Positions 7,448 to 14,302 of a stretch of DNA of 46,875 nucleotides are shown one piece after another. The translations under genes were made by a program, and so were the position numbers. The stretch is from UBA6912 sp041611095 (GTDB taxonomy: Bacteria; Actinomycetota; Acidimicrobiia; Spongiisociales; UBA5794), in contig JBFINP010000021.1 in NCBI GenBank assembly GCA_041611095.1, forward strand, positions 1-46,875, written 5' to 3'. Below the pieces are notes generated by a model. The model had not been told where the DNA came from. It was given only the letters and a program-made list of their open reading frames with translations, and did no database searches. The number at the start of each line of letters is the position of its first letter. Within the stretch, counting starts at the first letter, position 1.

Positions 7448-8476
7448 TCAGTAGGCGGCCAGGCGCCGTGCTGCCGCCTCGATGGAATCGGCTCCGGGTC
7501 GGTGCGCCTTCTCGAGCGGTGGACTGAAGGGCACCGGGGTGTCGAGGGCACCGAGCCGCACCGGAGGGCCATCGAGCAAGTCGAACGCTCGCTCCGTGAT
7601 CTCGGCGACGATCTCGGCGCCGACCCCCGCCAATCGGTTGGCCGAGTGGACCACGAGTACCTTGCCGGTGAGCTCGACGCTCGCCATCACCGCGTCCCAG
7701 TCGAGGGGCTTCAGGGTGCGCAGATCGAGCACCTGCACCGAAATCCCGTCGCTGCTCATCCGCTCGGCGGCAGCGACAGCCTCGGGCACCTGTGCGCCGT
7801 ACGTGATGATCGAGAGATCGTCGCCTTGGCGTGCCACGGCGGCACGACCGATCGGAACGGAATGCTCGCCCTCTGGTACGTGCCCTCGCAGCCGGCGGTA
7901 GAGCGGCTTCGGCTCGAAGTAGATCACCGGATTGGGATCTCGAATGGCGGCGAGCAACAGACCCTTGGCGTCTGCCGGGTTCGACGGCGACACCACCTTG
8001 AGCCCCGGCGTGTGCACGAACCAGGCTTCCGGGTTCTGGCTGTGGAACGGCCCGCTGGCGATGCCGCCGTCGCTCGGCGCACGGATCACCCACGGCACGG
8101 GAGCCCGCCACCTGTAGTGGTTGGTGGCGGCGAACTGGACGATGCTGTCGAACGCCGAGCTGATGAAGTCGGCGAACTGCATCTCGATGACAGGACGCAG
8201 GCCCATGAGCGCCATCCCGGTCGCCATGCCAACGAAGCTCAGCTCGGACAGCGGCGTGTTGCGCACCCGCACCTCGCCAAACTCCTTGGCGAGCCCGTGC
8301 GTGACCTTGAACGCCCCGCCGAATTCACCGCCGACGTCCTCCCCCAGCACACACACGCTCGAGTCCCGCCGCATCTCCTCCTGGAGGGCCTCGCGTATGG
8401 CCTCGAGGAACGTCAGCTCGCGGCCCTCCGGCTCCTCCCCGGCGTCGGCGAACCCGAAGTTCGAGCCGTCGGTCAC
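7448..8476 (-). CDS. 2-oxoacid dehydrogenase E1 component, beta subunit
   Basis: 342 aa from GTG 8476, overlapping the E1-alpha stop by 4 nt; upstream in-frame sequence is shadow. With E1-alpha it forms the thiamine-diphosphate-dependent heterotetramer that decarboxylates 2-oxo acids. Family motifs include LTFLEAIREALQEEMRRD near the N-terminus, LGEDVGGEFGGAFKVT, PLSELSFVGMATGMALMG and the transketolase-C region after about 210 (VQVLDLRTLKPLD). Acetoin, pyruvate and branched-chain enzymes share this architecture. The neighbouring ilvE favours the branched-chain enzyme by inference. No E2 or E3 gene is in the window. Confidence 0.92.
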   Translation of the reverse strand: MTDGSNFGFADAGEEPEGRELTFLEAIREALQEEMRRDSSVCVLGEDVGGEFGGAFKVTHGLAKEFGEVRVRNTPLSELSFVGMATGMALMGLRPVIEMQFADFISSAFDSIVQFAATNHYRWRAPVPWVIRAPSDGGIASGPFHSQNPEAWFVHTPGLKVVSPSNPADAKGLLLAAIRDPNPVIYFEPKPLYRRLRGHVPEGEHSVPIGRAAVARQGDDLSIITYGAQVPEAVAAAERMSSDGISVQVLDLRTLKPLDWDAVMASVELTGKVLVVHSANRLAGVGAEIVAEITERAFDLLDGPPVRLGALDTPVPFSPPLEKAHRPGADSIEAAARRLAAY

Positions 8477-9462
8477 CGGGCGTACACCCCCGCTTCGACA
8501 TCTTCCGGATCGGGAAGAGGGGCGGCTTCGGCGGCGGCGACGGCCCGGGAGATCTCGTTGATCACGCGATCGTCGATGTCCTGGATCATCTCCGGCTCGA
8601 CCCCGTTGGCGACGAGGACCTGTGCGTAGGTCGTAACCGGGTCCCGTCTCTCCCACTCTGCGAGCAGCTCGCCGGGCACGTATTCGGCTCCGTCGTGGAT
8701 GGCGTGACCGAGCATTCGCATCGTCTTCGCTTCGATCAGCGTGGGGCCGTCGCCACGCCGGGCATGTGCCGCCGCCTCCCGAGTTGCGATCACGACGGCT
8801 TCGACGTCATTCCCGTCGACCACCACACCCGGCATCCCGTAGCCCTCGGCGCGCATCGCGATGTCGTCGATGGCCATCTGCTGGTCGAGCGGCGTCGAGT
8901 AGGCGAACTGGTTGTTCTCCACGATGACGATGAACGGGGCGCGGTAGACGGCGGCCATGTTCAGCGTCTCGTGCCAGCCGCCGGTGCTGCTACCGCCGTC
9001 CCCGATGAAGGTCATGGCCACCCGGGGCTCGCCCCGCATCTGGAACGCCATCGCCGCACCGAGCGCAACCGGCATCGACATCGGCAGGTGACTGACGAAG
9101 CCGATGATGCCGAGCGAGAGATCCCCGAGGCCGTGGAGGTTGGCATCCCTCCCCCGGGTCACGCCGGTGGTCCTGCCGAGCAGGTTGCCGAAGATGCGCT
9201 CCGGGTCCATGCCACGGACCAGATAGCAGCCCAGGTCGCGGTGCATGGGCGCAACGACGTCGTCCGCCTCGAGCGCATACCCGGCGCCAACCGCGATGGC
9301 CTCGTGCCCGCGGCCGCTGAACGTGCCACCGACGCCTCGGCCCTGCTTCCACATCGCAACCATGCGCTCGTCGAAGGCCCTGGTGAGCCGCATCCAGTAG
9401 TACAGGCGCAGGCGGTCTTCTGACGTAATCGTCGACGTGGCCGCGCCTTTTGTGTCGTTCAC
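8473..9462 (-). CDS. 2-oxoacid dehydrogenase E1 component, alpha subunit
   Basis: 329 aa from GTG 9462. The ThDP-binding motif runs from GDGG (154-157) to NN (183-184), embedded in FIGDGGSSTGG and VIVENNQFAYST. Upstream are LYYWMRLTRAFDERM and GQEAI-like GRGHEAIAVGAG, typical of PdhA/BkdA/AcoA. The beta subunit follows with a 4-nt overlap. The promoter hexamer TAGGCT ends 8 nt before the start codon. Substrate preference cannot be settled from these motifs; branched-chain 2-oxo acids are my inference from ilvE next door, acetoin or pyruvate the alternatives. Confidence 0.92.
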   Translation of the reverse strand: MNDTKGAATSTITSEDRLRLYYWMRLTRAFDERMVAMWKQGRGVGGTFSGRGHEAIAVGAGYALEADDVVAPMHRDLGCYLVRGMDPERIFGNLLGRTTGVTRGRDANLHGLGDLSLGIIGFVSHLPMSMPVALGAAMAFQMRGEPRVAMTFIGDGGSSTGGWHETLNMAAVYRAPFIVIVENNQFAYSTPLDQQMAIDDIAMRAEGYGMPGVVVDGNDVEAVVIATREAAAHARRGDGPTLIEAKTMRMLGHAIHDGAEYVPGELLAEWERRDPVTTYAQVLVANGVEPEMIQDIDDRVINEISRAVAAAEAAPLPDPEDVEAGVYAR

Positions 9463-9470
9463 GGGCCGTG

Positions 9471-9476
9471 AGCCTA
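9471..9476 (-). promoter_or_regulatory. -10 hexamer TAGGCT before the E1-alpha gene
   Basis: It lies 8 nt before GTG 9462, with no Shine-Dalgarno sequence between them, and faces away from the MauE-like gene in the ~105-bp divergent region. Confidence 0.4.
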
Positions 9477-9565
9477 ATTGGATGGTTTCGCCGGGCCCGC
9501 CCTAGCGCCCCAAGGCCCGAGGTGCGGTGTGCGCTCGAAGTCTCTTCGTCTCCCGAATCTGCCTC

Positions 9566-9571
9566 TATGCT
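9566..9571 (+). promoter_or_regulatory. -10 hexamer TATGCT of the mau-like operon
   Basis: TATGCT lies 10 nt before ATG 9582. The more upstream ATG (9567) falls inside this hexamer, so if the hexamer is the -10, translation must begin at 9582. No convincing -35 was found. Confidence 0.4.
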
Positions 9572-9581
9572 CGCCGGTCAG

Positions 9582-10097
9582 ATGGAGGGGTGGTTCTACA
9601 TCGCGGCGTTGCTGCTGGTGGGCGCCGGATTCATGAAGGTACGTGATCCGGCACCGACGTCAGGGGCGCTGGCCGCCGCCGGGCTTCCCGCGCCGCGGCC
9701 GGCTGCTCTGACGCTGGGGGTGGCGGAGATCGTGATCGGGGCCGGTGCGCTCCTCGTCGGGGGACGTTGGTTCGGCGGTGCGGTGGCCGCCGTCTACTCC
9801 GGATTCGCCGGCTTCGTCGGCGTTGCGCTCGCCCGTCGCCTTCCCATCCAATCTTGCGGGTGCTTCGGGAGGACCGACACGCCGCCGTCGTGGCTCCACG
9901 TGACCTCGAACGTCGCCGCGGTCGCCGGAGCAGCTTGGTACGCCGCCGTCGACGGAACGTCCCTGCCGGCGATGCTCGCCGACCAGCCTCTCGGTGGGTT
10001 GCCGTATCTTGCGTTCCTGGCCACGGGCGTGGCTGCGCTTTACCTCATCCTCGCCGAGCTACCTCGACTCAATGCACTCGGAGCGCGACCGACGTGA
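9582..10097 (+). CDS. MauE/DoxX-family redox-associated membrane protein
   Basis: 171 aa with four predicted membrane helices (about 5-20, 41-60, 63-85 and 140-160). The conserved MauE motif SCGCFGRTD, with Cys92 and Cys94, sits between helices 3 and 4. In methylotrophs MauE is needed with MauD to form the disulfides of the methylamine dehydrogenase light chain MauA. Here the next two genes are MauA-like and MauD-like, so the same role is likely. The start was placed at 9582 because the alternative ATG 9567 overlaps the putative -10. Its stop overlaps the GTG of the next gene by 4 nt. Confidence 0.85.
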   Translation: MEGWFYIAALLLVGAGFMKVRDPAPTSGALAAAGLPAPRPAALTLGVAEIVIGAGALLVGGRWFGGAVAAVYSGFAGFVGVALARRLPIQSCGCFGRTDTPPSWLHVTSNVAAVAGAAWYAAVDGTSLPAMLADQPLGGLPYLAFLATGVAALYLILAELPRLNALGARPT

Positions 10098-11416
10098 GCT
10101 CCCGACTGGTCGACGCAACGGCGCGCTTTCTCGAAGGCAAGACGTCACGGCGAGGCTTCCTGCGCCGCGCCGCCATCGTCGGATCGGCGGTCGCCGCCGC
10201 TCCCGCCGCCTATGTGCTCCGACCCAACAACGCATACTCCGCCATCGTCACCACCTGCTCGCAATGCCCATCCGGATCGCGGTGCTGCGGGGGCTACACC
10301 GAGTTCTGCTGCACCATCTACGGCTTCAACACCTGCCCGCCGGGCAGCGTCATCGCGGGATGGTGGCGCGCCGAGGGCACGGGCTACTGCGACGGCGGCT
10401 CCCGCTACTACCTCGACTGCAACTCGGCAGACTGCGGCGGCTGTGGGTGCGGGTCCTCCGGCACGTGCTCCGACGCCTGCGTCGACTGTGCTTGCGGCTG
10501 CGCCAACGACGATTGCGGTCTTCGCCAGACCTGTTGCGTCCGGTTCCGATACGGCCAATGCAACCAGCACATCGAGTGCGTGGGTCCCATCGAGTGTCGT
10601 GTCGTCACCTGTGTTCCGCCCTGGGAGTGGGACTCGTCCTGCACCAAGACCGACGCTCGCGACAACAACACGCGTTTCCACGACGCCACATGCCTCCACC
10701 CGTCGATCATCCGCCAGGCGTACCCCGGCGTCGTCTCGGGCGCCACGTTCGAATTGCGCCGTTCGCTGTCGGCGGGGGTGCCGGCCGAGGCGTACGATCA
10801 CGGCGTCCCCGGCGACATCCCCCTGATGGCCGACTGGTCGGGCTCGGGCATCGAGACCGCGGCGGTGGTCCGCGGCGCCCGTCACGGGCCGTTGCCCGCC
10901 GACGGGTTGACGTGGTTGATCCGCCAGGTTCCCGGTCCCGGTGACCCCGATCTCGTGTTCGTGTACGGCACCCGCGGGGACATCCCCGTCGTCGGCGACT
11001 GGAACGGCGACGGGGTCGACACCGTCGGGGTCGTGCGGGGCAACCAGTGGTTGTTGCGCAACAGCAACGCGGGCGGAGAGGCCGACATCGACCTCACGTT
11101 CGGCCAGGCCGGCGACATCCCCGTTGTCGGCGACTGGAACGGCGACGGTCGCGACACGCCCGGGGTCGTCCGGGGGACCCGTTGGATCCTCCTCAACCGC
11201 TTCGATCCTGCAGGCCCCGTGGTCGAGTTCGACTTCGGGCCTGCCGAGGGCGTCCCGGTCGTCGGCGACTGGACGGCGTCCGGGAGGGATCTCCCCGGAC
11301 GGTTCGTGGATGGCGAGTGGCGCCTCCGCAACTCGTTGACCGAGGGGACTCCCGACGCAGAATTCAGCTTCGGCGATGCGGCCGGCATACCCGTGGTGTG
11401 GGGGCAGACGCCATGA
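10094..11416 (+). CDS. Tat-exported MauA-like Cys-rich protein with DWNGDG repeats
   Basis: 440 aa from GTG 10094 (4-nt overlap). A Tat signal, TSRRGFLRRAAIVGS, occupies residues 17-31. Residues 55-200 contain 26 cysteines. Part resembles the methylamine dehydrogenase light chain: NTCPPGSVIAGWWRAEG (79-95) followed by YC at 98-99 and YYLDC to Cys109 lines up with the CPPGTKLATASW...C...YRDC core of MauA, including a Trp near the TTQ-forming position (Trp90/91). A second TTQ Trp could be Trp177 or Trp179 in CVPPWEW, but spacing differs. From about 219 to the end come four or five ~45-residue repeats with GDIPVVGDWNGDG, likely Ca-binding propeller blades. No MauB heavy chain or MauG is nearby. 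It may be a quinone-cofactor protein or simply a disulfide-rich surface protein. Confidence 0.85.
   Translation: MSSRLVDATARFLEGKTSRRGFLRRAAIVGSAVAAAPAAYVLRPNNAYSAIVTTCSQCPSGSRCCGGYTEFCCTIYGFNTCPPGSVIAGWWRAEGTGYCDGGSRYYLDCNSADCGGCGCGSSGTCSDACVDCACGCANDDCGLRQTCCVRFRYGQCNQHIECVGPIECRVVTCVPPWEWDSSCTKTDARDNNTRFHDATCLHPSIIRQAYPGVVSGATFELRRSLSAGVPAEAYDHGVPGDIPLMADWSGSGIETAAVVRGARHGPLPADGLTWLIRQVPGPGDPDLVFVYGTRGDIPVVGDWNGDGVDTVGVVRGNQWLLRNSNAGGEADIDLTFGQAGDIPVVGDWNGDGRDTPGVVRGTRWILLNRFDPAGPVVEFDFGPAEGVPVVGDWTASGRDLPGRFVDGEWRLRNSLTEGTPDAEFSFGDAAGIPVVWGQTP
10950..11400 (+). repeat. Tandem ~135-bp coding repeats (DWNGDG blades)
   Basis: Near-identical DNA segments around catccccgtcgtcggcgact recur about 135 bp apart (near 10981, 11116 and, more diverged, 11250). 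They encode GDIPVVGDWNGDG repeat units of about 45 residues. Confidence 0.75.
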
Positions 11417-12120
11417 ACGCCCTGATCGCCGTGGAAGCCGTCGTCATCGTGCTCCTCGTGGTCCTGGTGGCCGGCCTGCTACGCAGCCACGCCGAGATCC
11501 TGCGCCGGCTTCACGAGCTCGGAGCGGGTGACACGACGACATCGCTCGGGACGCCGCGGCCGCGTCCGCCGGGTTCGGGCCGGACGGCGGGTGTCGAAGC
11601 CGTCACCGGTGTGACGCCGGACGGCCGCACGATCTCGATCCCCTTGAGTGGAACTCGCGGCACCGTGCTGCTCGCCTTCTTGACGACCGGTTGCGCCTCT
11701 TGCCGGCCGCTGTGGAGAGCCCTGCGCCGGGGCGTGTCGCTCCCCGACCCGAACACCCGCATCGTCGTTGCCACCAAGGGGCCCGAAGCGGAGAGCCCTG
11801 CAGAGATCGCCGATCTGGCTCCGCCCGGGGTCGCCGTGGTGATGTCGACCGAGGCGTGGGACCAAATGGCCGTGCCCGTCGCCCCATTCTTCGCCCTGGT
11901 CGACGCGACGTCGGGTTCGGTGCTCGGCGAGGGTGCCGCGGGGTCCTGGGGGCAGGTCGGCGACCTCATGCGGCGGGCGCTCGGCGATGCCGGCGCATCT
12001 CGCCTTCACACGACCACGGCCGAACGCCTGGCCGACACCGACGAGGAGCTGCGCCGCTCCGGTATCGCACCCGGTGATCCCAGCCTGTACTCCGCACCGA
12101 CCGAAGGAGGGGACGGATGA
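11413..12120 (+). CDS. MauD-like membrane-anchored thioredoxin-fold protein
   Basis: 235 aa from ATG 11413 (4-nt overlap with the MauA-like gene). One N-terminal membrane helix (about 3-23) is followed by a Pro-rich linker and a thioredoxin-like domain from about 70 to 200. The redox motif is CASC (Cys94, Cys97) in LLAFLTTGCASCRPLW, with a cis-Pro candidate in VPVAPFFAL. Such TlpA/MauD proteins act outside the membrane as disulfide oxidases, reductases or isomerases. Its place directly after mauE- and mauA-like genes matches the mau maturation set. A GGAGG near its 3' end serves the next gene, whose ATG overlaps this stop by 4 nt. Confidence 0.88.
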   Translation: MNALIAVEAVVIVLLVVLVAGLLRSHAEILRRLHELGAGDTTTSLGTPRPRPPGSGRTAGVEAVTGVTPDGRTISIPLSGTRGTVLLAFLTTGCASCRPLWRALRRGVSLPDPNTRIVVATKGPEAESPAEIADLAPPGVAVVMSTEAWDQMAVPVAPFFALVDATSGSVLGEGAAGSWGQVGDLMRRALGDAGASRLHTTTAERLADTDEELRRSGIAPGDPSLYSAPTEGGDG

Positions 12121-12779
12121 CCGTCACGATCGTCGGGTCGGTGCTCGCACTCCTCGCAGCTGTGCGCTCACATTGGTCGCCGTGAGGCGAGTCGATGCTT
12201 TCGAGCATCCATCCGCTCGGAGAGCGGGTACGGCACAGCAGCTGGGGCCGAACGGTCGCGGCTTTCACCGTTGGTGCGATGAGTGCGGCCGCATTGCTGG
12301 GAGCGGCGCTGGGAGCACTCGGTGGACTCCTGATCGACGCCCCGAGCGGCACCGGCCTCGTCGTGCTCGGCCTCGCCGCCGTGCTCGCCGGCGGCTTCGA
12401 CCTGGCGGGCGTGACGGCGCCCGGACCCCATCGCCAGGTCAATGAGCGGTGGATCGGCGCCTATCGCGACTGGGTCTACGGAGGGGCCTTCGGTCTGCAG
12501 CTCGGAGCGGGCTCCACCACGTACGTTGTCACTTGGGGTGTCTGGGTGACGTTCCTCGCCGAGCTGCTCTCCGGTTCGGCGAGCGCAGGCGCCGTCATCG
12601 GCGTGGTGTTCGGCCTCGGTCGCTCCCTACCGGTGCTCGCCGGGCGTTACATCGACCGGCCGAGCCGGCTCGTTGCGACGTCCGAGAGGCTACGCCGATT
12701 GGCACGTCCCGTGTGGCGGTCCGCTGCGACGACCACAGCGTTGACCGGTGCGCTTGCGCTGACCCTGGGCGTGGTGTGA
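12117..12779 (+). CDS. CcdA/MauF-like membrane protein with in-frame UGA (putative selenocysteine 23)
   Basis: Read through the UGA at 12183-12185 this is a 220-residue membrane protein. ATG 12117 overlaps the MauD-like stop by 4 nt and has GGAGG 6 nt upstream, the normal pattern of this operon. The 22 codons before the UGA (a short membrane helix, then RSHWSP) and the 194-codon ORF restarting at ATG 12195 share one frame. The junction WSP-(UGA)-GESMLSS resembles the SPC motif near the N-terminus of CcdA/DsbD/MauF-type proteins, with UGA replacing the Cys. The rest has about five more helices (e.g. GGAFGLQLGAGSTTYVV, VIGVVFGLGRSLPVLAG) and no Cys at all. It probably moves electrons to MauD/MauE. 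A conservative reading is a 22-aa peptide plus a 194-aa protein from 12195; a nonsense mutation or sequencing error is also possible. Confidence 0.65.
12194..12209 (+). promoter_or_regulatory. Hairpin with UUCG loop just after the in-frame UGA
   Basis: GATGCT (12194-12199) and AGCATC (12204-12209) form a perfect 6-bp stem closed by TTCG. The loop begins only 14 nt after the UGA and lacks a G in its first two bases, so it fits the bacterial SECIS model less well than the next hairpin. It also contains the alternative ATG 12195. Confidence 0.5.
12213..12227 (+). promoter_or_regulatory. SECIS-like hairpin downstream of the UGA
   Basis: CCGCTC (12213-12218) pairs with GAGCGG (12222-12227) around a GGA loop. 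The loop starts 33 nt after the UGA and has G in its first two positions. That matches published bacterial SECIS constraints: 16-37 nt to the loop, at least one G among its first two bases, and a short stable stem. Short GC-rich hairpins are common by chance in this genome, so this alone is not proof. Confidence 0.4.
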
Positions 12780-12780
12780 C

Positions 12781-13281
12781 ATGGCCCGGTTGAGCGCAGG
12801 AGGGCTGGCCATCGATCTGCCCGCGGGTTGGGAAGCGGAGATCGACAGCGGCGACGACGGCTTCACGGAGACGGCCTCGGGTCAGCCGGTCGAGGCGCTG
12901 CGCGCCACGAGGCCGGACGGTGCGGTGCGCCACGTCGTAGCCCACCTGGCCAACTTCCCTCTCCCTCCGGACCGCGGCGACTTCGGGGGCGGCGCCATCC
13001 AGGCCATGCGGCCCGGCGACCTCCTCGTGGTGCTCTTCGAGTACGAGCCCGAGTCGACCACGACGGCGCTGTTCAGGGCGGAGGGCATTCCGCACATCGC
13101 CGGCGGTGACTTCGCCCCGTCCGCCCTTCAGAAGCCGTTGCCTGGCGGGTCTGCGGTGCAACGGTTCTTCCAAGCGGCGGGGCGGGCCTTCTGCCTCTAC
13201 GTCGTCATCGGCAGCCACATCGATCGAGCCGATGCGGCGGCCGTGGTCGCCGAAGTCTTGGATGGGATCGAGATCACGTGA
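12781..13281 (+). CDS. Operon-linked protein of unknown function
   Basis: 166 aa, starting 1 nt after the preceding stop and overlapping the next start by 4 nt, so clearly part of the mau-like operon. It opens with LAIDLPAGWEAEIDSG, a pattern shared by PsbP/LpqN-like and other small beta-rich domains. It has no signal peptide or membrane helix and one Cys (AFCLYVVIGSH). I do not recognise a specific family. Its place between the membrane redox protein and the SLH protein suggests an accessory role in the same process, but nothing in the sequence shows which. Confidence 0.8.
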   Translation: MARLSAGGLAIDLPAGWEAEIDSGDDGFTETASGQPVEALRATRPDGAVRHVVAHLANFPLPPDRGDFGGGAIQAMRPGDLLVVLFEYEPESTTTALFRAEGIPHIAGGDFAPSALQKPLPGGSAVQRFFQAAGRAFCLYVVIGSHIDRADAAAVVAEVLDGIEIT

Positions 13282-14279
13282 GGCGTTGGGCCGGTTTGCT
13301 CGTGGTGGGAGCCGTCGCCGCACTGGCGACGGCAGGAACTCTGGTGGTGGCGACGGCCGAGGCAGCCGAGGTGGAGTCGGCCTTCGTAGACGACGACTGG
13401 AACATCCACGAGACCAACATCAACGCCATCGCCGCCGCGGAGATCACCCGCGGCTGCAACCCTCCCGCAAGCACGAAGTATTGCCCCGACCGGGCCGTGA
13501 CCCGCGGCCAGATGGCGGCGTTCCTGGTGCGCTCGTTCGGCTACACGGAGAGCGAAGGCGATGCGTTCATCGACGACGACGATTCGATCTTCGAGGGCGA
13601 CATCGACAAGCTGGCGACGGCAGGCGTCACCCAGGGATGCAACCCACCGGTGCGGGACCGTTACTGCCCGAACGCCGCGGTCACGCGGGCGGAGATGGCG
13701 AGCTTCCTCGCTCGGGCATTGGGCCTCGACCCCGTCGAGGATGGGCCGTTCATCGACACCTCGGCGACCATCCACCGCACCGCGATAAACGCGATCGCCG
13801 CCCGCGGGATCACCTTCGGCTGCAACCCTCCGGCGAACGACCGCTACTGTCCCGGCGACTCCGTCACGAGAGCCCAGATGGCGAGCTTTCTCGCCCGCAC
13901 TCTCGAACTGGAGCCCATCCTCAACCGGGTGGAACTGCTGCCCGGCTCGACGTGCGACCGGTCACGGCTCAACTGCTCCGCCAGCCTGAGCCTGCCCGGA
14001 GATCGGCGCTTCGAGGTCCGCGAGGGCTGGTACAACGTGCTTCCCTTCGGTACCGGCGAGGAGAGCGCGTTCACCTCATCGGCGACGAGCTTCACCTTGA
14101 GCCTCAACGGCCTCCAACTCGCCACCGAGGCGAGCAGGTTCGACACCGCGACGCAGGCGACCAGGGAGTGGCGCACTGTGGTGGCCGATCTCGGTGCGGG
14201 CACCCACACGCTGAAGGGAGTGTGGCGCTGGGAGGGGACGGTCAACCTCGTGGTGACCGTGACGCTCGACGTGGGGTGA
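13278..14279 (+). CDS. Exported SLH-repeat protein with paired cysteines
   Basis: 333 aa from GTG 13278 (4-nt overlap). A Sec signal peptide (RRWAGLLVVGAVAALATAG, likely cut near AEA) precedes three S-layer-homology-like repeats between about 35 and 215. Each repeat shows an IT.GCNPP....YCP element then VTRxQMAxFLxRxL. The Cys pair in every repeat is unusual for SLH domains and implies one disulfide per repeat; two more Cys (STCDRSRLNC) follow. The last ~110 residues look like a beta-sandwich of unknown type. SLH domains usually anchor proteins to cell-wall polymers. As last gene of the redox operon it is a likely client of the MauD/MauE-like pair, which is an inference. Confidence 0.88.
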   Translation: MRRWAGLLVVGAVAALATAGTLVVATAEAAEVESAFVDDDWNIHETNINAIAAAEITRGCNPPASTKYCPDRAVTRGQMAAFLVRSFGYTESEGDAFIDDDDSIFEGDIDKLATAGVTQGCNPPVRDRYCPNAAVTRAEMASFLARALGLDPVEDGPFIDTSATIHRTAINAIAARGITFGCNPPANDRYCPGDSVTRAQMASFLARTLELEPILNRVELLPGSTCDRSRLNCSASLSLPGDRRFEVREGWYNVLPFGTGEESAFTSSATSFTLSLNGLQLATEASRFDTATQATREWRTVVADLGAGTHTLKGVWRWEGTVNLVVTVTLDVG

Positions 14280-14302
14280 GGCTCTGCCCCGCACCCAGCC
14301 GG

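Noticed and set aside
9450..9581. Upstream extension of the MauE-like protein (215 aa from 9450)
   Set aside because: The extra 44 residues are Arg/Pro/Ser-rich, overlap the divergent E1-alpha gene start and cover the putative promoter.
12117..12185. Stand-alone 22-aa regulatory or leader peptide before the 194-aa ORF
   Set aside because: It shares the frame of the next ORF, and the joined sequence restores an SPC-like motif at the stop codon, so one gene with UGA readthrough (or a mutated gene) explains more. It is kept as an alternative in the feature entry.
12183..12185. General reassignment of UGA to an amino acid in this genome
   Set aside because: Many genes here end at TGA, several within 4-nt GTGA/ATGA overlaps, so UGA is a normal stop.
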